From Microscillaceae bacterium (GTDB lineage: Bacteria > Bacteroidota > Bacteroidia > Cytophagales > Microscillaceae), in assembly GCA_025054775.1 (NCBI GenBank), contig JANWZA010000057.1, positions 1 through 64,000 of the forward strand: a DNA stretch of 64,000 bases, given 5' to 3'. Each line of letters opens with the position of its first letter. The first letter of the stretch is position 1. Under the pieces are notes generated by a model. That model was given only the letters and a program-made list of their open reading frames with translations. It was not told the origin of the DNA and made no database searches. Of this stretch, positions 54,969 through 63,760 are shown one piece after another. The translations under genes were made by a program, and so were the position numbers.

Positions 54969-55982
54969 CTATTCATCACCTTTTTCTAAGGGTGGTAGTT
55001 TCTCTTGGTCATCTCCTGTGGATTTAGCTTTTTTCTTCTTTACAGGTTTAGGTTTTTGCCGTTCAGGTACTCTAAAACCTTGGTCTTTAAGGCTTCCGCC
55101 TGTACGCCAAAATTCTGCTTCACGCGCATCATAACTTATTTTCTTAGGTGGATTTTTTTGGTAATTAGGCAACTCCGATTTTTTTAGTTTAGCTCCTGCT
55201 TTGAGTTTACTACGATTATAGTTAGCAGGTGTACGGTTTCGCAAAGGGCTTGAATAATTGATAGTTTTGTATTTATCACGGGCAGGTTTTTGCTTGATAA
55301 GTACTTCCCCTTTGAAGGAGGATATTTTTTTAGCACGTTTACGCATAACAGCAGGGGTATTCAACACCACTATATCCCCTGAAAAGGTACTCATCTGTTT
55401 GCGAACTTGCTCACTTCTGCGTTGCTTTTTGCGAATAGTCGCTATGGATAAATTACCTGTATAACGCGCCCTATCGTCTTCTATTCTTTGAATTTTACGT
55501 TCTTTTTTCTTTAGTTCTCTTATTGCAATTGTACCGCTATATCGGCTTTGTGGATTGGTCTTAGCTTTGGGAGCTACATAATCACCCTCGTAGCTTGCTC
55601 CTTCAAAGGGTTTCTTTTGAGATGCCAAGACAGGCGTAGTAATTTCCTTAGCAAGAGGCTTTTTAGTTATTGCACGTACAGGTTTTACCAATGATTTAGC
55701 GGCTTTATTTTTGGGCAATTTCTTAGCAATAATGCCTTCGGCGTAGGTTTGGCGAAGTTTGCGGTCTGTACTACTTTCTTTTTGAACAGGAACGTTAAGC
55801 AGTGCTTTTTGCCTCTCGCGGCTGTTTTTAGGAGGTGTAGTTCGGTGAATAGGCTTAGCTTCTTGGGCAAACAACTTCTCTGAGAGTATCAACACGAGAA
55901 CGCCTATCAATAATATACGAAAAATAATAGCAACTAAATAGGTAAAATAGCTATTTAGAAGCGAATTCAAAAATTGAGACAT
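54969..55982 (-). CDS. Basic exported protein with repeated (Y/F)xG beta motifs
   Basis: A 337-residue, strongly basic protein with a signal sequence (about 15-40, ending LFAQ). From about residue 135 a short motif recurs five times: YEGDYVA, YSGTIAI, YTGNLSI, FSGDIVV and FKGEVLI, spaced 17, 26, 26 and 23 residues, with Lys/Arg-rich linkers between. The C-terminus is Lys-rich with the sequence AREAEFWRTGG. No family known to me. The motif looks like short hairpins that could bind an acidic polymer or assemble in the envelope. It is probably transcribed with the 117-residue lipoprotein gene 57 bases upstream. Confidence 0.7.
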   Translation of the reverse strand: MSQFLNSLLNSYFTYLVAIIFRILLIGVLVLILSEKLFAQEAKPIHRTTPPKNSRERQKALLNVPVQKESSTDRKLRQTYAEGIIAKKLPKNKAAKSLVKPVRAITKKPLAKEITTPVLASQKKPFEGASYEGDYVAPKAKTNPQSRYSGTIAIRELKKKERKIQRIEDDRARYTGNLSIATIRKKQRRSEQVRKQMSTFSGDIVVLNTPAVMRKRAKKISSFKGEVLIKQKPARDKYKTINYSSPLRNRTPANYNRSKLKAGAKLKKSELPNYQKNPPKKISYDAREAEFWRTGGSLKDQGFRVPERQKPKPVKKKKAKSTGDDQEKLPPLEKGDE

Positions 55983-56039
55983 ATTTTACTCACAAATTCA
56001 CTTACAAATTGAATTGAAGTATGCTGTCAAATTAAAAAT

Positions 56040-56393
56040 TTACCTCCAAGAGTCCACACCTTTCAAAGTGCGCGGATCGTACTGAAATCCCTTATGAGTA
56101 TTTGTGTTGTTCTTGCCTTTTTTTATTTTTTTCTTTGATTTCACCAAGCCTGTTTTTTTGTCTCTTACTACTGAAATATAAAAATCTTGGGACTCTAAAA
56201 GTCGTTTACTTTCTTTTTGAATTTCCTCTGGAGTTTTATTGGCCTCCTCTTGTACGCTGATGGTTCCCTCTCCCATACGAGCATATGCAGGGCATTGCGC
56301 GCGAGGAGCAGTGCAGGATTGTATTTGTAGAAAAGCAATTCCAAAAAATAAACATGCAAAAATACTTTGGCAAAGGGTAAGACATTTTTTCAT
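56040..56393 (-). CDS. Small basic lipoprotein of unknown function
   Basis: A 117-residue lipoprotein with lipobox IQSC (Cys near 27), followed by APRAQCPAYARMGEG, a helical Glu-rich stretch, a very basic segment (KSKKKIKKGKNN) and an end reading FQYDPRTLKGVDSW. CPAY directly after the anchor is a recurring feature of small Bacteroidota lipoproteins of unknown role. It is likely first in a two-gene leftward unit with the repeat-motif protein at 54969-55982, whose basic composition it shares. Confidence 0.65.
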   Translation of the reverse strand: MKKCLTLCQSIFACLFFGIAFLQIQSCTAPRAQCPAYARMGEGTISVQEEANKTPEEIQKESKRLLESQDFYISVVRDKKTGLVKSKKKIKKGKNNTNTHKGFQYDPRTLKGVDSWR

Positions 56394-56599
56394 ATCTATT
56401 CAGATTAAAACTTTATTAGCATATACTTATGATTACAAAAAAAAGTTGAATTTAGTGCCGTATTTTTCTCTTTTTTTGCTAATTTTCGCCAAAAAAAACG
56501 AAAAAAAATTTTTCATTACTTACTTTTCCGTTTTTTTTTACGAAAATAATTTATATTTGTGCTAATACGGCTGCCGTCTAACTGTTTAAAATTGAAAAT

Positions 56600-57679
56600 A
56601 TGCAACCAACTATCAAGCCCACTCCTACTCAAACCCAAACAATACCAGAACCAATTTTTACCTCTCGTTGGATTGTAAGCCCAACCTATGACCTATTTTT
56701 TTTCATAGGTAGTTGCATGTTTACTTTGGTATTCTTTGGCTTGTACCAAATTGCACACCAGTTCAAATTTTTTTTACATGGTGATTCTATTCTAATTACT
56801 TACTTCATTTTTACAGCCATCTTTGACCAACCACATATTTTTCAAACCTTTTCACGAACACACCTTGATAAAGACGAATTTGCAAAACGAAAACACACGC
56901 ACACGTGGGGCCTATTGATTTTTATCTTGACTGGTTTTGTAGCAATAGTATCAGGCTATGAGAGTGAATTGATAGTATTTGCTGCTATTTTTGGAAGCTA
57001 CCACATTATCCGCCAACATTATGGCTTTTTGCGTGCCTACAAAGGCATTAATCACGATACACAAACCATAGATAACTGGATCGACTACGGGCTTTTTTAC
57101 ACAGGTATGTTCGCCTGCTTTTTTAATGATTACACCGATATAAAAGGCCCCATCGTAATCTACAAGGATTTGAAAAGTTTTTTTCCAAGTTTACCTCCTC
57201 AAATTACAGAGTTAGTTTGGTTCATTTTTATTGTTTTTCTTGTAGTATTTGTTATCCAACAACTTTGGAAATTAGCCAACGGAAAAGCTATCAACTTACC
57301 CAAAATATTACTGCTTATTGCCACTATTTCTACACATTACTTCATATTTTTTGCCACTGCTACACCTTTTTTGGTTGCCGAAGCCTTAGAAACGGTATAC
57401 CATGATATACAATACCAAGGTTGGATAATGCACTATCAGCGTAGGAAATATCCCCATATCCGTAATGTAGTAGCCAAATGGCTGGGGCTTGCCTTGGCAT
57501 ATGGCTTAGTGGTGGGAGTGATAGAAATTTGCGGCTTAATGTATCGTGGGTGGGCAATGTGGTTGTTTGTGCCATTCACTATGGTTGTAATTTATCATTA
57601 CTACGTAGATGGGCTAATTTGGCGATTTAGCAAAGAACCAGAATTAAGAAAATTACTTTTTGAACAGAAAAACTGTTAA
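56600..57679 (+). CDS. Polytopic membrane protein with conserved-looking histidines
   Basis: A 359-residue membrane protein with about eight hydrophobic segments. Loops carry His-rich motifs: FDQPHIFQTFSRTHLD, RKHTHTWG, GSYHIIRQHYGFLRA, ETVYHDIQYQGWIMHYQRRK and IYHYYVDGLIWR. Such intramembrane or membrane-edge His clusters are typical of di-iron or other metal-dependent membrane enzymes (fatty-acid hydroxylase, Brp/Blh-type carotenoid cleavage). No exact family signature was matched, so enzymatic function is an inference. A TATATTTG box at 56552-56559 is the likely -7 element. The esterase gene follows after four bases. Confidence 0.6.
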   Translation: MQPTIKPTPTQTQTIPEPIFTSRWIVSPTYDLFFFIGSCMFTLVFFGLYQIAHQFKFFLHGDSILITYFIFTAIFDQPHIFQTFSRTHLDKDEFAKRKHTHTWGLLIFILTGFVAIVSGYESELIVFAAIFGSYHIIRQHYGFLRAYKGINHDTQTIDNWIDYGLFYTGMFACFFNDYTDIKGPIVIYKDLKSFFPSLPPQITELVWFIFIVFLVVFVIQQLWKLANGKAINLPKILLLIATISTHYFIFFATATPFLVAEALETVYHDIQYQGWIMHYQRRKYPHIRNVVAKWLGLALAYGLVVGVIEICGLMYRGWAMWLFVPFTMVVIYHYYVDGLIWRFSKEPELRKLLFEQKNC

Positions 57680-57683
57680 GTTT

Positions 57684-58604
57684 ATGGAAAAAAAACTGAT
57701 ACTTTCTCTAGTACTTTTTACTTGGGTAGTGCTCACTATTGCTCAAATCCCACAAGTGAGTAAAGGCAAAATAGAAAGAATTGATAGTTTTCCCTCACAA
57801 TTTGTAACACCTCGCAATATTGATGTTTGGCTTCCCGAAGGCTACTCTGCTAAAAAAAAATATGCCGTTCTCTATATGCATGATGGGCAAATGCTTTTTG
57901 ATGCCAATACCACTTGGAACAAACAAGAATGGGGCGTAGACGAAACCATGAGCCAACTTCTAGAAAGTGGGAAAATCAAAAATACAATTGTAGTGGGAAT
58001 ATGGAATACAGGCAAGCTCCGTAGAAGCGAGTACTTTCCACAAAAAGCCTTTGATTTATTGACTGAAAACCAAAAAGATACCATACTTAATCCTCCAAGT
58101 GGCAAGCTCTTTTTTGAGGCTAACATTCAATCTGACAATTACCTCAAATTTTTAGTACAAGAACTTAAACCCTACATTGACAAAAAATATGCTACCTTAA
58201 AAAACAAAAACAACACCTTTATAGCAGGTTCAAGCATGGGCGGTTTGATTTCTTTGTATGCCCTGTGTGAATACCCTGACGTCTTCGGAGGAGCAGCTTG
58301 CCTCTCTACGCACTGGATAGGAGGATTTACTGATAAAAATAACCCCATTCCACAAGCTATTATGCAATACTTAGAAAAAAAATTACCTAATCCTAAAAAT
58401 AATAAAATTTATTTTGACACGGGAACTGCTACAATTGATGCTTTCTACCCACCTTATCAAAAGCAAGTAGATGAAATCATGCGAAAAAAAGGTTTTCAAT
58501 CAAATGTCAATTGGATAACGCAAGTATTTGAAGGGGAACCTCATAACGAGAACGCTTGGAAAAAACGCTTACATATTCCACTCACTTTTTTACTAAAAAA
58601 ATAG
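57684..58604 (+). CDS. Exported esterase of the esterase D / enterochelin-esterase-like family
   Basis: A 306-residue exported alpha/beta hydrolase, signal peptide about 1-21. The pattern VTPRNIDVWLPEGYSAKKKY, LYMHDGQMLFD, WGVDETM and nucleophile elbow GSSMGG is that of the putative esterase (PF00756) family, which includes Fes and IroE. The catalytic Asp and His are expected near the conserved FDTGTATID and EGEPHNENAW segments. The natural substrate is unknown. The ATG at 57684 begins the signal peptide, four bases after the membrane-protein gene; the pair is probably one operon. Confidence 0.85.
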   Translation: MEKKLILSLVLFTWVVLTIAQIPQVSKGKIERIDSFPSQFVTPRNIDVWLPEGYSAKKKYAVLYMHDGQMLFDANTTWNKQEWGVDETMSQLLESGKIKNTIVVGIWNTGKLRRSEYFPQKAFDLLTENQKDTILNPPSGKLFFEANIQSDNYLKFLVQELKPYIDKKYATLKNKNNTFIAGSSMGGLISLYALCEYPDVFGGAACLSTHWIGGFTDKNNPIPQAIMQYLEKKLPNPKNNKIYFDTGTATIDAFYPPYQKQVDEIMRKKGFQSNVNWITQVFEGEPHNENAWKKRLHIPLTFLLKK

Positions 58605-58856
58605 GTAGCATTCTAAAAACGCATGTATGAAATAGCTACCCTTACTGGAAATAAATACTTCTGCTGAAAAACTAATCCTACCAACGTCTGAAAACAACCT
58701 TTTTCAATATTGTTAAATTTTGCTCACGTGTATACATAATGCAAAATTTTGTGAAACGAGGCGCGCATCTAATCAAAAAAAGTAGCATATTTGCACCCGA
58801 TTTGAGCCTTCGGAGTAGGATTTTAGGAGTATCTATTCAACCATACTTTTTTGAAG

Positions 58857-61271
58857 ATGTCAAAGAATTTAGTCATAGTAGAGTCGCCTGCCAAAGCCAA
58901 AACTATTGAGAGCTATTTAGGAAAAGATTTTATCGTGAAATCTAGTTTTGGACATGTAAGAGATTTACCCAAAAACGACAAAGCTATTGATATTCAGAAT
59001 GGTTTTAAGCCTACTTATGAAATCTCAGAGGACAAAAAAGAAATAGTAAACGACTTGAAGAAATTAGCTAATCAAGCGGAAGTAATATGGCTTGCTAGTG
59101 ATGATGATCGTGAGGGAGAAGCTATTTCATGGCATTTGAAAGAGGCACTTAATCTAGAAGATGCTAAAACGCGTAGAATTGTGTTTAGAGAAATTACCAA
59201 AAATGCTATCTTAAACGCTATCCAAAACCCAAGAAGTATCAACGAGAATTTAGTAAATGCTCAACAAGCACGACGCATTTTAGACCGTTTAGTTGGTTTT
59301 GAAATTTCTCCTATTCTTTGGGCAAAGATAAAAACAGGACTTTCCGCAGGACGCGTGCAATCAGTAGCTGTGCGGCTGATTGTAGAGCGTGAGCGTGAGA
59401 TTAGTAATTTCAAACCACAATCTTCTTACAAAGTAGTTGCATTATTTCAATTGGATAAAGATAAGATACTTAAAGCAGAATTAGCTCAAAAAATTCCCAC
59501 ACAAGAGCAAGCTCAAACTTTCTTGGAAAAATGTATTGGAGCAGAGTTCTATATCCAAAACTTGGAAGTGAAACCTGCTAAAAAAAGCCCTGCCCCCCCT
59601 TTTACTACCTCTACTTTGCAACAAGAAGCCAGCCGAAAACTCCGTTTTTCAGTAGCACAAACGATGATTTTAGCCCAAAAACTTTACGAAGCAGGTAAAA
59701 TTAGCTACATGCGTACTGATTCCACCAACCTCTCAGAAGAGGCCATTAGCAATGCCGCTCACGAAATTAAAAGACAATTTGGGCAAGCCTTCGTGCAAAC
59801 CCGCCAATATAAGACCAAAAACGAGACCGCCCAAGAAGCTCACGAAGCCATACGCCCTACTGACTTCAGCTCCCTCCAAGTAAGCAACGATAGGAACGAA
59901 CAACGCCTCTACGAACTAATCTGGAAACGTGCTATCGCCTCGCAAATGGCTGATGCTCAATTAGAAAGAACAATCGTTACCATAGCTATCAATCCTGTGG
60001 CTTACAACCAAAAAAATAATACTAATGAAACCATGCCCACCCTTACTGCCACTGGAGAAATAATTAAATTTGAAGGCTTTTTGAAAGTTTATTTAGAATC
60101 TACCGACGATGAAGAGGACGAGAAGAAAGAGCAGGAAAACATGCTCCCTCCCCTACAAATTAACCAAAAACTACCTCTCAAAGAAATGTTAGCTACAGAA
60201 ACGTTTACTCGCCACCCACCACGTTATACCGAAGCCAGCCTTGTGAAACAACTAGAAGAAATGGGTATCGGTAGACCTTCTACCTATGCCCCTATCATTT
60301 CTACCATTCAACAACGTGGCTATGTAGTAAAAGAAGACCGTGAAGGCAAGGAACGAATTTATCAAGAAATTGTACTAAAAGATAACACCATTACCCAAAC
60401 ACAAAAAAAAGAAATCACAGGAGCAGAAAAAGCTAAGCTCTTTCCAACAGATATGGCAGGATTAGTTAATGATTTTTTGCTCGAACACTTTAAGGATATT
60501 GTCGATTATTCCTTCACGGCACAAATAGAAAAAGAATTTGATGAAATTGCCCAAGGCAAAAAGGAATGGGTAAAGATGTTAGAAAATTTCTACAAGCATT
60601 TTCACCAAAAAGTAGAAGAGAGTAAGCAGGTTGAAAAGTCAAGTATAGGTAATTCACGAATATTAGGCATACACCCTACTCAAGGAAAAGAAGTTCAAGT
60701 AATTATCGGCAGATACGGTGCCTTTGTGCAAATTGGCAATGCAGAGGATAACAAAGAAAATCCCCAACGTGCCAGTTTGCAAAAAGGACAACGCTTCGAA
60801 ACTATTACTCTAGAAGAAGCCTTAGCACTTTTTCAACTACCACGTATTGTAGGTAGTTACGAGGGCAAGGATATGAAAGTAGCCATCGGTAAATTCGGAC
60901 CCTACATACAACACGATAATAAATTCTATTCTCTCGGTAAAGAGGATAATCCCTACAGCATTACCGAGGAGCGTGCTATTGAAATTATAGAGCAAAAGCG
61001 AAAGCAGGATGCTGAAAAGGTAATCAAAACTTTTCCCGAGCGCCCAGATATTAGCATCCTAAACGGAAGATATGGAGCTTATATCAAAGTAGGAAACGCA
61101 AACGTGAAAATACCCAAAGAAAAATTAGCTAATCCACAAACGCTTTCTTTGCAGGACTGTCTAGAAATTATTGAACAGAAAATTACTACCTCACCCAAAA
61201 GTAAAGCTACTGCAAAAACAAAAACTACTCAAAATAAAGAAAAGAGAACTACTAAAAAGAAAAAATCTTAG
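58857..61271 (+). CDS. topA: DNA topoisomerase I
   Basis: An 804-residue type IA topoisomerase that relaxes negatively supercoiled DNA. The Toprim domain opens LVIVESPAKAKTIESYLG and includes the DDDREGEAI metal-binding motif. The catalytic tyrosine is Tyr284 (YMRTDST). The C-terminal part lacks the Cys4 zinc fingers of E. coli TopA and instead has topoisomerase C-terminal repeats (GRYGAFVQIG, GKFGPYIQ, GRYGAYIKVG), the usual Bacteroidota form, ending in a Lys-rich tail. The ATG at 58857 is preferred over an in-frame TTG six bases upstream. The EVE gene begins four bases after the stop codon. Confidence 0.96.
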   Translation: MSKNLVIVESPAKAKTIESYLGKDFIVKSSFGHVRDLPKNDKAIDIQNGFKPTYEISEDKKEIVNDLKKLANQAEVIWLASDDDREGEAISWHLKEALNLEDAKTRRIVFREITKNAILNAIQNPRSINENLVNAQQARRILDRLVGFEISPILWAKIKTGLSAGRVQSVAVRLIVEREREISNFKPQSSYKVVALFQLDKDKILKAELAQKIPTQEQAQTFLEKCIGAEFYIQNLEVKPAKKSPAPPFTTSTLQQEASRKLRFSVAQTMILAQKLYEAGKISYMRTDSTNLSEEAISNAAHEIKRQFGQAFVQTRQYKTKNETAQEAHEAIRPTDFSSLQVSNDRNEQRLYELIWKRAIASQMADAQLERTIVTIAINPVAYNQKNNTNETMPTLTATGEIIKFEGFLKVYLESTDDEEDEKKEQENMLPPLQINQKLPLKEMLATETFTRHPPRYTEASLVKQLEEMGIGRPSTYAPIISTIQQRGYVVKEDREGKERIYQEIVLKDNTITQTQKKEITGAEKAKLFPTDMAGLVNDFLLEHFKDIVDYSFTAQIEKEFDEIAQGKKEWVKMLENFYKHFHQKVEESKQVEKSSIGNSRILGIHPTQGKEVQVIIGRYGAFVQIGNAEDNKENPQRASLQKGQRFETITLEEALALFQLPRIVGSYEGKDMKVAIGKFGPYIQHDNKFYSLGKEDNPYSITEERAIEIIEQKRKQDAEKVIKTFPERPDISILNGRYGAYIKVGNANVKIPKEKLANPQTLSLQDCLEIIEQKITTSPKSKATAKTKTTQNKEKRTTKKKKS

Positions 61272-61275
61272 TATT

Positions 61276-61683
61276 ATGCAATATTGGTTAGTTAAATCCG
61301 AACCTTTTAAGTACTCTTGGGAAACATTCGTAAAAGAAGGACGGACTTTTTGGGACGGAGTGCGTAACTTTCAAGCACGTAACAATTTGAAAGCGATGAA
61401 AGTCAATGATTTAGTCCTATTTTATCATAGCAACGAAGGCAAAGCCGTAGTAGGAATTGCCAAAGTAATAAAAGAATATTACCCAGACCCTACCACCACA
61501 GACCCTCAATGGGTAGCAGTAGATTTAGCCCCCGTTCAGCCTTTGGCTCAACCTGTTAGTTTAGAAATGATAAAGCGAGATAGCCGTTTAGCAAACATCC
61601 CTTTGCTTAAACAACCACGCCTTTCAGTAATGCCTCTTACCCAAGAAGAGTTCGATACGATTGTAGCCTTGGGAAATGCTTAA
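61276..61683 (+). CDS. EVE domain protein
   Basis: A 135-residue protein consisting of one EVE domain, a PUA/YTH-like fold thought to bind modified bases in nucleic acids. The family landmarks are YWLVKSEPFKYSWETF, FWDGVRNFQARNNLKAMKVND and FYHSNEGKAVVGIAKV. The ATG at 61276 is the natural start; an open frame upstream only overlaps topA. It sits four bases after topA and converges with the adenine methylase gene two bases away. Its role in the cell is not known. Confidence 0.92.
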   Translation: MQYWLVKSEPFKYSWETFVKEGRTFWDGVRNFQARNNLKAMKVNDLVLFYHSNEGKAVVGIAKVIKEYYPDPTTTDPQWVAVDLAPVQPLAQPVSLEMIKRDSRLANIPLLKQPRLSVMPLTQEEFDTIVALGNA

Positions 61684-61685
61684 AA

Positions 61686-62771
61686 TTACCCGTCAAATGT
61701 TAATTGTTCAATATATTTTTTTCGTAAATCATCAATCAATACAAGTTGATTATCACGCATGACATGCCAAAACTTCCAGCCGTTATTACTGGGTTTGCCA
61801 AGTAACATGGCACTTATTTTATGAATAGAACCCACCTTCTGATTACAAACTAGGCTACCATCTGCCAAAACTTGGGCTTGGTGAGTTCGTGTATAGTCAA
61901 AAAGCATTTCTCCAACTTGTACTATGCCTTGACTTACAAGTTGGCCAAAAAGCACTCTAGGGGAAGGAATTTCTACTTTGTAGGCTAATAGTTCTTGGGG
62001 TAAAGGTTGTATTTGTTTCAATCGTTCTTGGATAATTTGCACATAAGTAGGTTCTTTTTCAATACAAACAAAATTTCTACCTAATTTTTTAGCTACGGCA
62101 GCAGTAGTACCACTCCCACTAAATAAGTCTAGAATAGTATCACCTACGTTAGAAGTAGCTATGATAACACGGTACAAAAGAGCTTCGGGCTTTTGGGCAG
62201 AGTGCGCCTTTTGATTACTGATTTTAATACGCTCTTTACCCGTACAAAGAGGCAAGTACCAATCGCTACGCATTTGTAAGTCTTCGTTCATAGTTTTAAG
62301 GCTATGGTAATGAAAAGTATATTTCGCTTTTGGGTGAGTGGTAGCCCAAATTAAGGTTTCGTGAGCATTAGCAAAGCGAGTGCCGTTGAAATTAGGCATA
62401 GGATTACTCTTTATCCAAACGATATCGTTTAAGAACCAAAAGCCTAAGTTTTGCATTATAGCCCCTACTCTGAAAATATTATGATAACTGCCTATTACCC
62501 AGATACTTCCGTTAGGTTTAAGTAATCTTTTGCATTCACTTAACCACGCTTTTGTAAACTGGTCATATTGTTCAAAACTTTCAAACCTATCCCACTCATC
62601 AAATACTCCTTCCACTTTGCTTTGGTCAGGGCGATAGAGCTGATTTTTAAGTTGCAGATTATAGGGCGGGTCTGCAAAAATTAGATCTACGCTTTGGTCA
62701 GGAAGGGTTTGCATTATTTCTATGCAATCTCCTTGCAGTACAGAATTGAGGTAAGCATTCAGATTTTGCAT
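61686..62771 (-). CDS. CcrM-like beta-class N6-adenine DNA methyltransferase
   Basis: A 361-residue methyltransferase. DPPY at residues 34-37 comes before the SAM-binding FSGSG at 217-221, the beta-class order. The body (GSYHNIFRVGAIMQNLGFWF, NPMPNFNGTRFANAHETLIW, QMRSDWYLPLCTG, QKPEALL) matches CcrM closely. The C-terminal CcrM extension is also present (GSIHKISAMLLG, NGWKFWH near 330). CcrM and HinfI-type enzymes methylate adenine in GANTC; the same target is predicted here. No restriction endonuclease gene is adjacent, so it appears to be an orphan methylase. The ATG at 62771 is preferred to the TTG before it. Confidence 0.9.
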   Translation of the reverse strand: MQNLNAYLNSVLQGDCIEIMQTLPDQSVDLIFADPPYNLQLKNQLYRPDQSKVEGVFDEWDRFESFEQYDQFTKAWLSECKRLLKPNGSIWVIGSYHNIFRVGAIMQNLGFWFLNDIVWIKSNPMPNFNGTRFANAHETLIWATTHPKAKYTFHYHSLKTMNEDLQMRSDWYLPLCTGKERIKISNQKAHSAQKPEALLYRVIIATSNVGDTILDLFSGSGTTAAVAKKLGRNFVCIEKEPTYVQIIQERLKQIQPLPQELLAYKVEIPSPRVLFGQLVSQGIVQVGEMLFDYTRTHQAQVLADGSLVCNQKVGSIHKISAMLLGKPSNNGWKFWHVMRDNQLVLIDDLRKKYIEQLTFDG

Positions 62772-62850
62772 CAATTAGTATAAGAAAAAGAAGCTAATTT
62801 TTAGAGATTTACTCCCTTATTTAAGACATAAAATTGTGTCATTGACAAAT

Positions 62851-63648
62851 TTATTTCTCCTTTTGCATATTACCAATTTTTTTATATGACGTTACAATAC
62901 CTTTAATAAGTGAAGAGCTAAACCCACGATGCTCCATTTCATTAAGTCCTACAATTGTACAGCCTTGGGGTGTAGTTACTTTATCTATCTCAATTTCAGG
63001 GTGTTGGGTATCTTGTAAGAGCAATTGTGCGGCTCCTTTCACAGTTTGCGTAGCAATTAAAGCAGCAGTTTTGGAGTCAAAACCTATTTCAATTCCTCCT
63101 TGCATAGCAGCACGAATAAAACGAAGGGCAAAAGCAATCCCACAGGCCCCTAGCACGGTAGAAGCATCCATAAGCGACTCTTCAATAAAAATAGCTTTGC
63201 CTAATTGCTCAAATAGGGTAAGAGCTACTTGTTTTTGCCTCTCATGGGCTGTATGGCTTGCTAAGCACGTCATAGACTCTCGCAAAGCAATTGCAGTATT
63301 AGGCATTGCCCGAATGATACACAGGTCAGGAATTCGTAAATAATTTTCTAATTGTTTGATAGACAAGCCCGTAACCACAGAAATAAAAATGCAATCCTTC
63401 CGTAAAACGGAACGAACTTCCGCACATACGGCTTCAGCTTGCTTGGGCTTTACAGCTAAAATCACAATATCAGCTTCAGGCAAAAATTGCTTATTATCGG
63501 CAGTAAGGCGAATACCCAAAGTTTCTAAATGCTGAATATGAGATATATTCCTACGTGAAACAGAGATTTGATAACTTTGTTGTGCCGCATTTAATCCGCG
63601 TGCCATTGATGTTCCTAGATTCCCCCCACCGATGATGTGTATTTTCAT
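62851..63648 (-). CDS. proC: Pyrroline-5-carboxylate reductase
   Basis: A 265-residue enzyme for the last step of proline synthesis, reducing 1-pyrroline-5-carboxylate with NAD(P)H. The N-terminal Rossmann motif GGGNLGTSMARGL, AVKPKQ, IIRAMPNTAIAL, VLGACGIAF and VTTPQGCTIVGLNEMEHRGF are the successive P5CR signatures. The length is standard. It is upstream of the methylase on the same strand (79 bases), possibly co-transcribed. The gene is divergent from the HDAC-like gene. Confidence 0.94.
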   Translation of the reverse strand: MKIHIIGGGNLGTSMARGLNAAQQSYQISVSRRNISHIQHLETLGIRLTADNKQFLPEADIVILAVKPKQAEAVCAEVRSVLRKDCIFISVVTGLSIKQLENYLRIPDLCIIRAMPNTAIALRESMTCLASHTAHERQKQVALTLFEQLGKAIFIEESLMDASTVLGACGIAFALRFIRAAMQGGIEIGFDSKTAALIATQTVKGAAQLLLQDTQHPEIEIDKVTTPQGCTIVGLNEMEHRGFSSSLIKGIVTSYKKIGNMQKEK

Positions 63649-63760
63649 AACATTTTAGTTTAGTAAAAAAGCAAAAACAGTTAGCAAAAAAAGCAAACAA
63701 AGGTAGATAAAAAAAGTTAGAAGTGCAAAAATGCTTTTTATGCAACAAACTGTAATCTTT

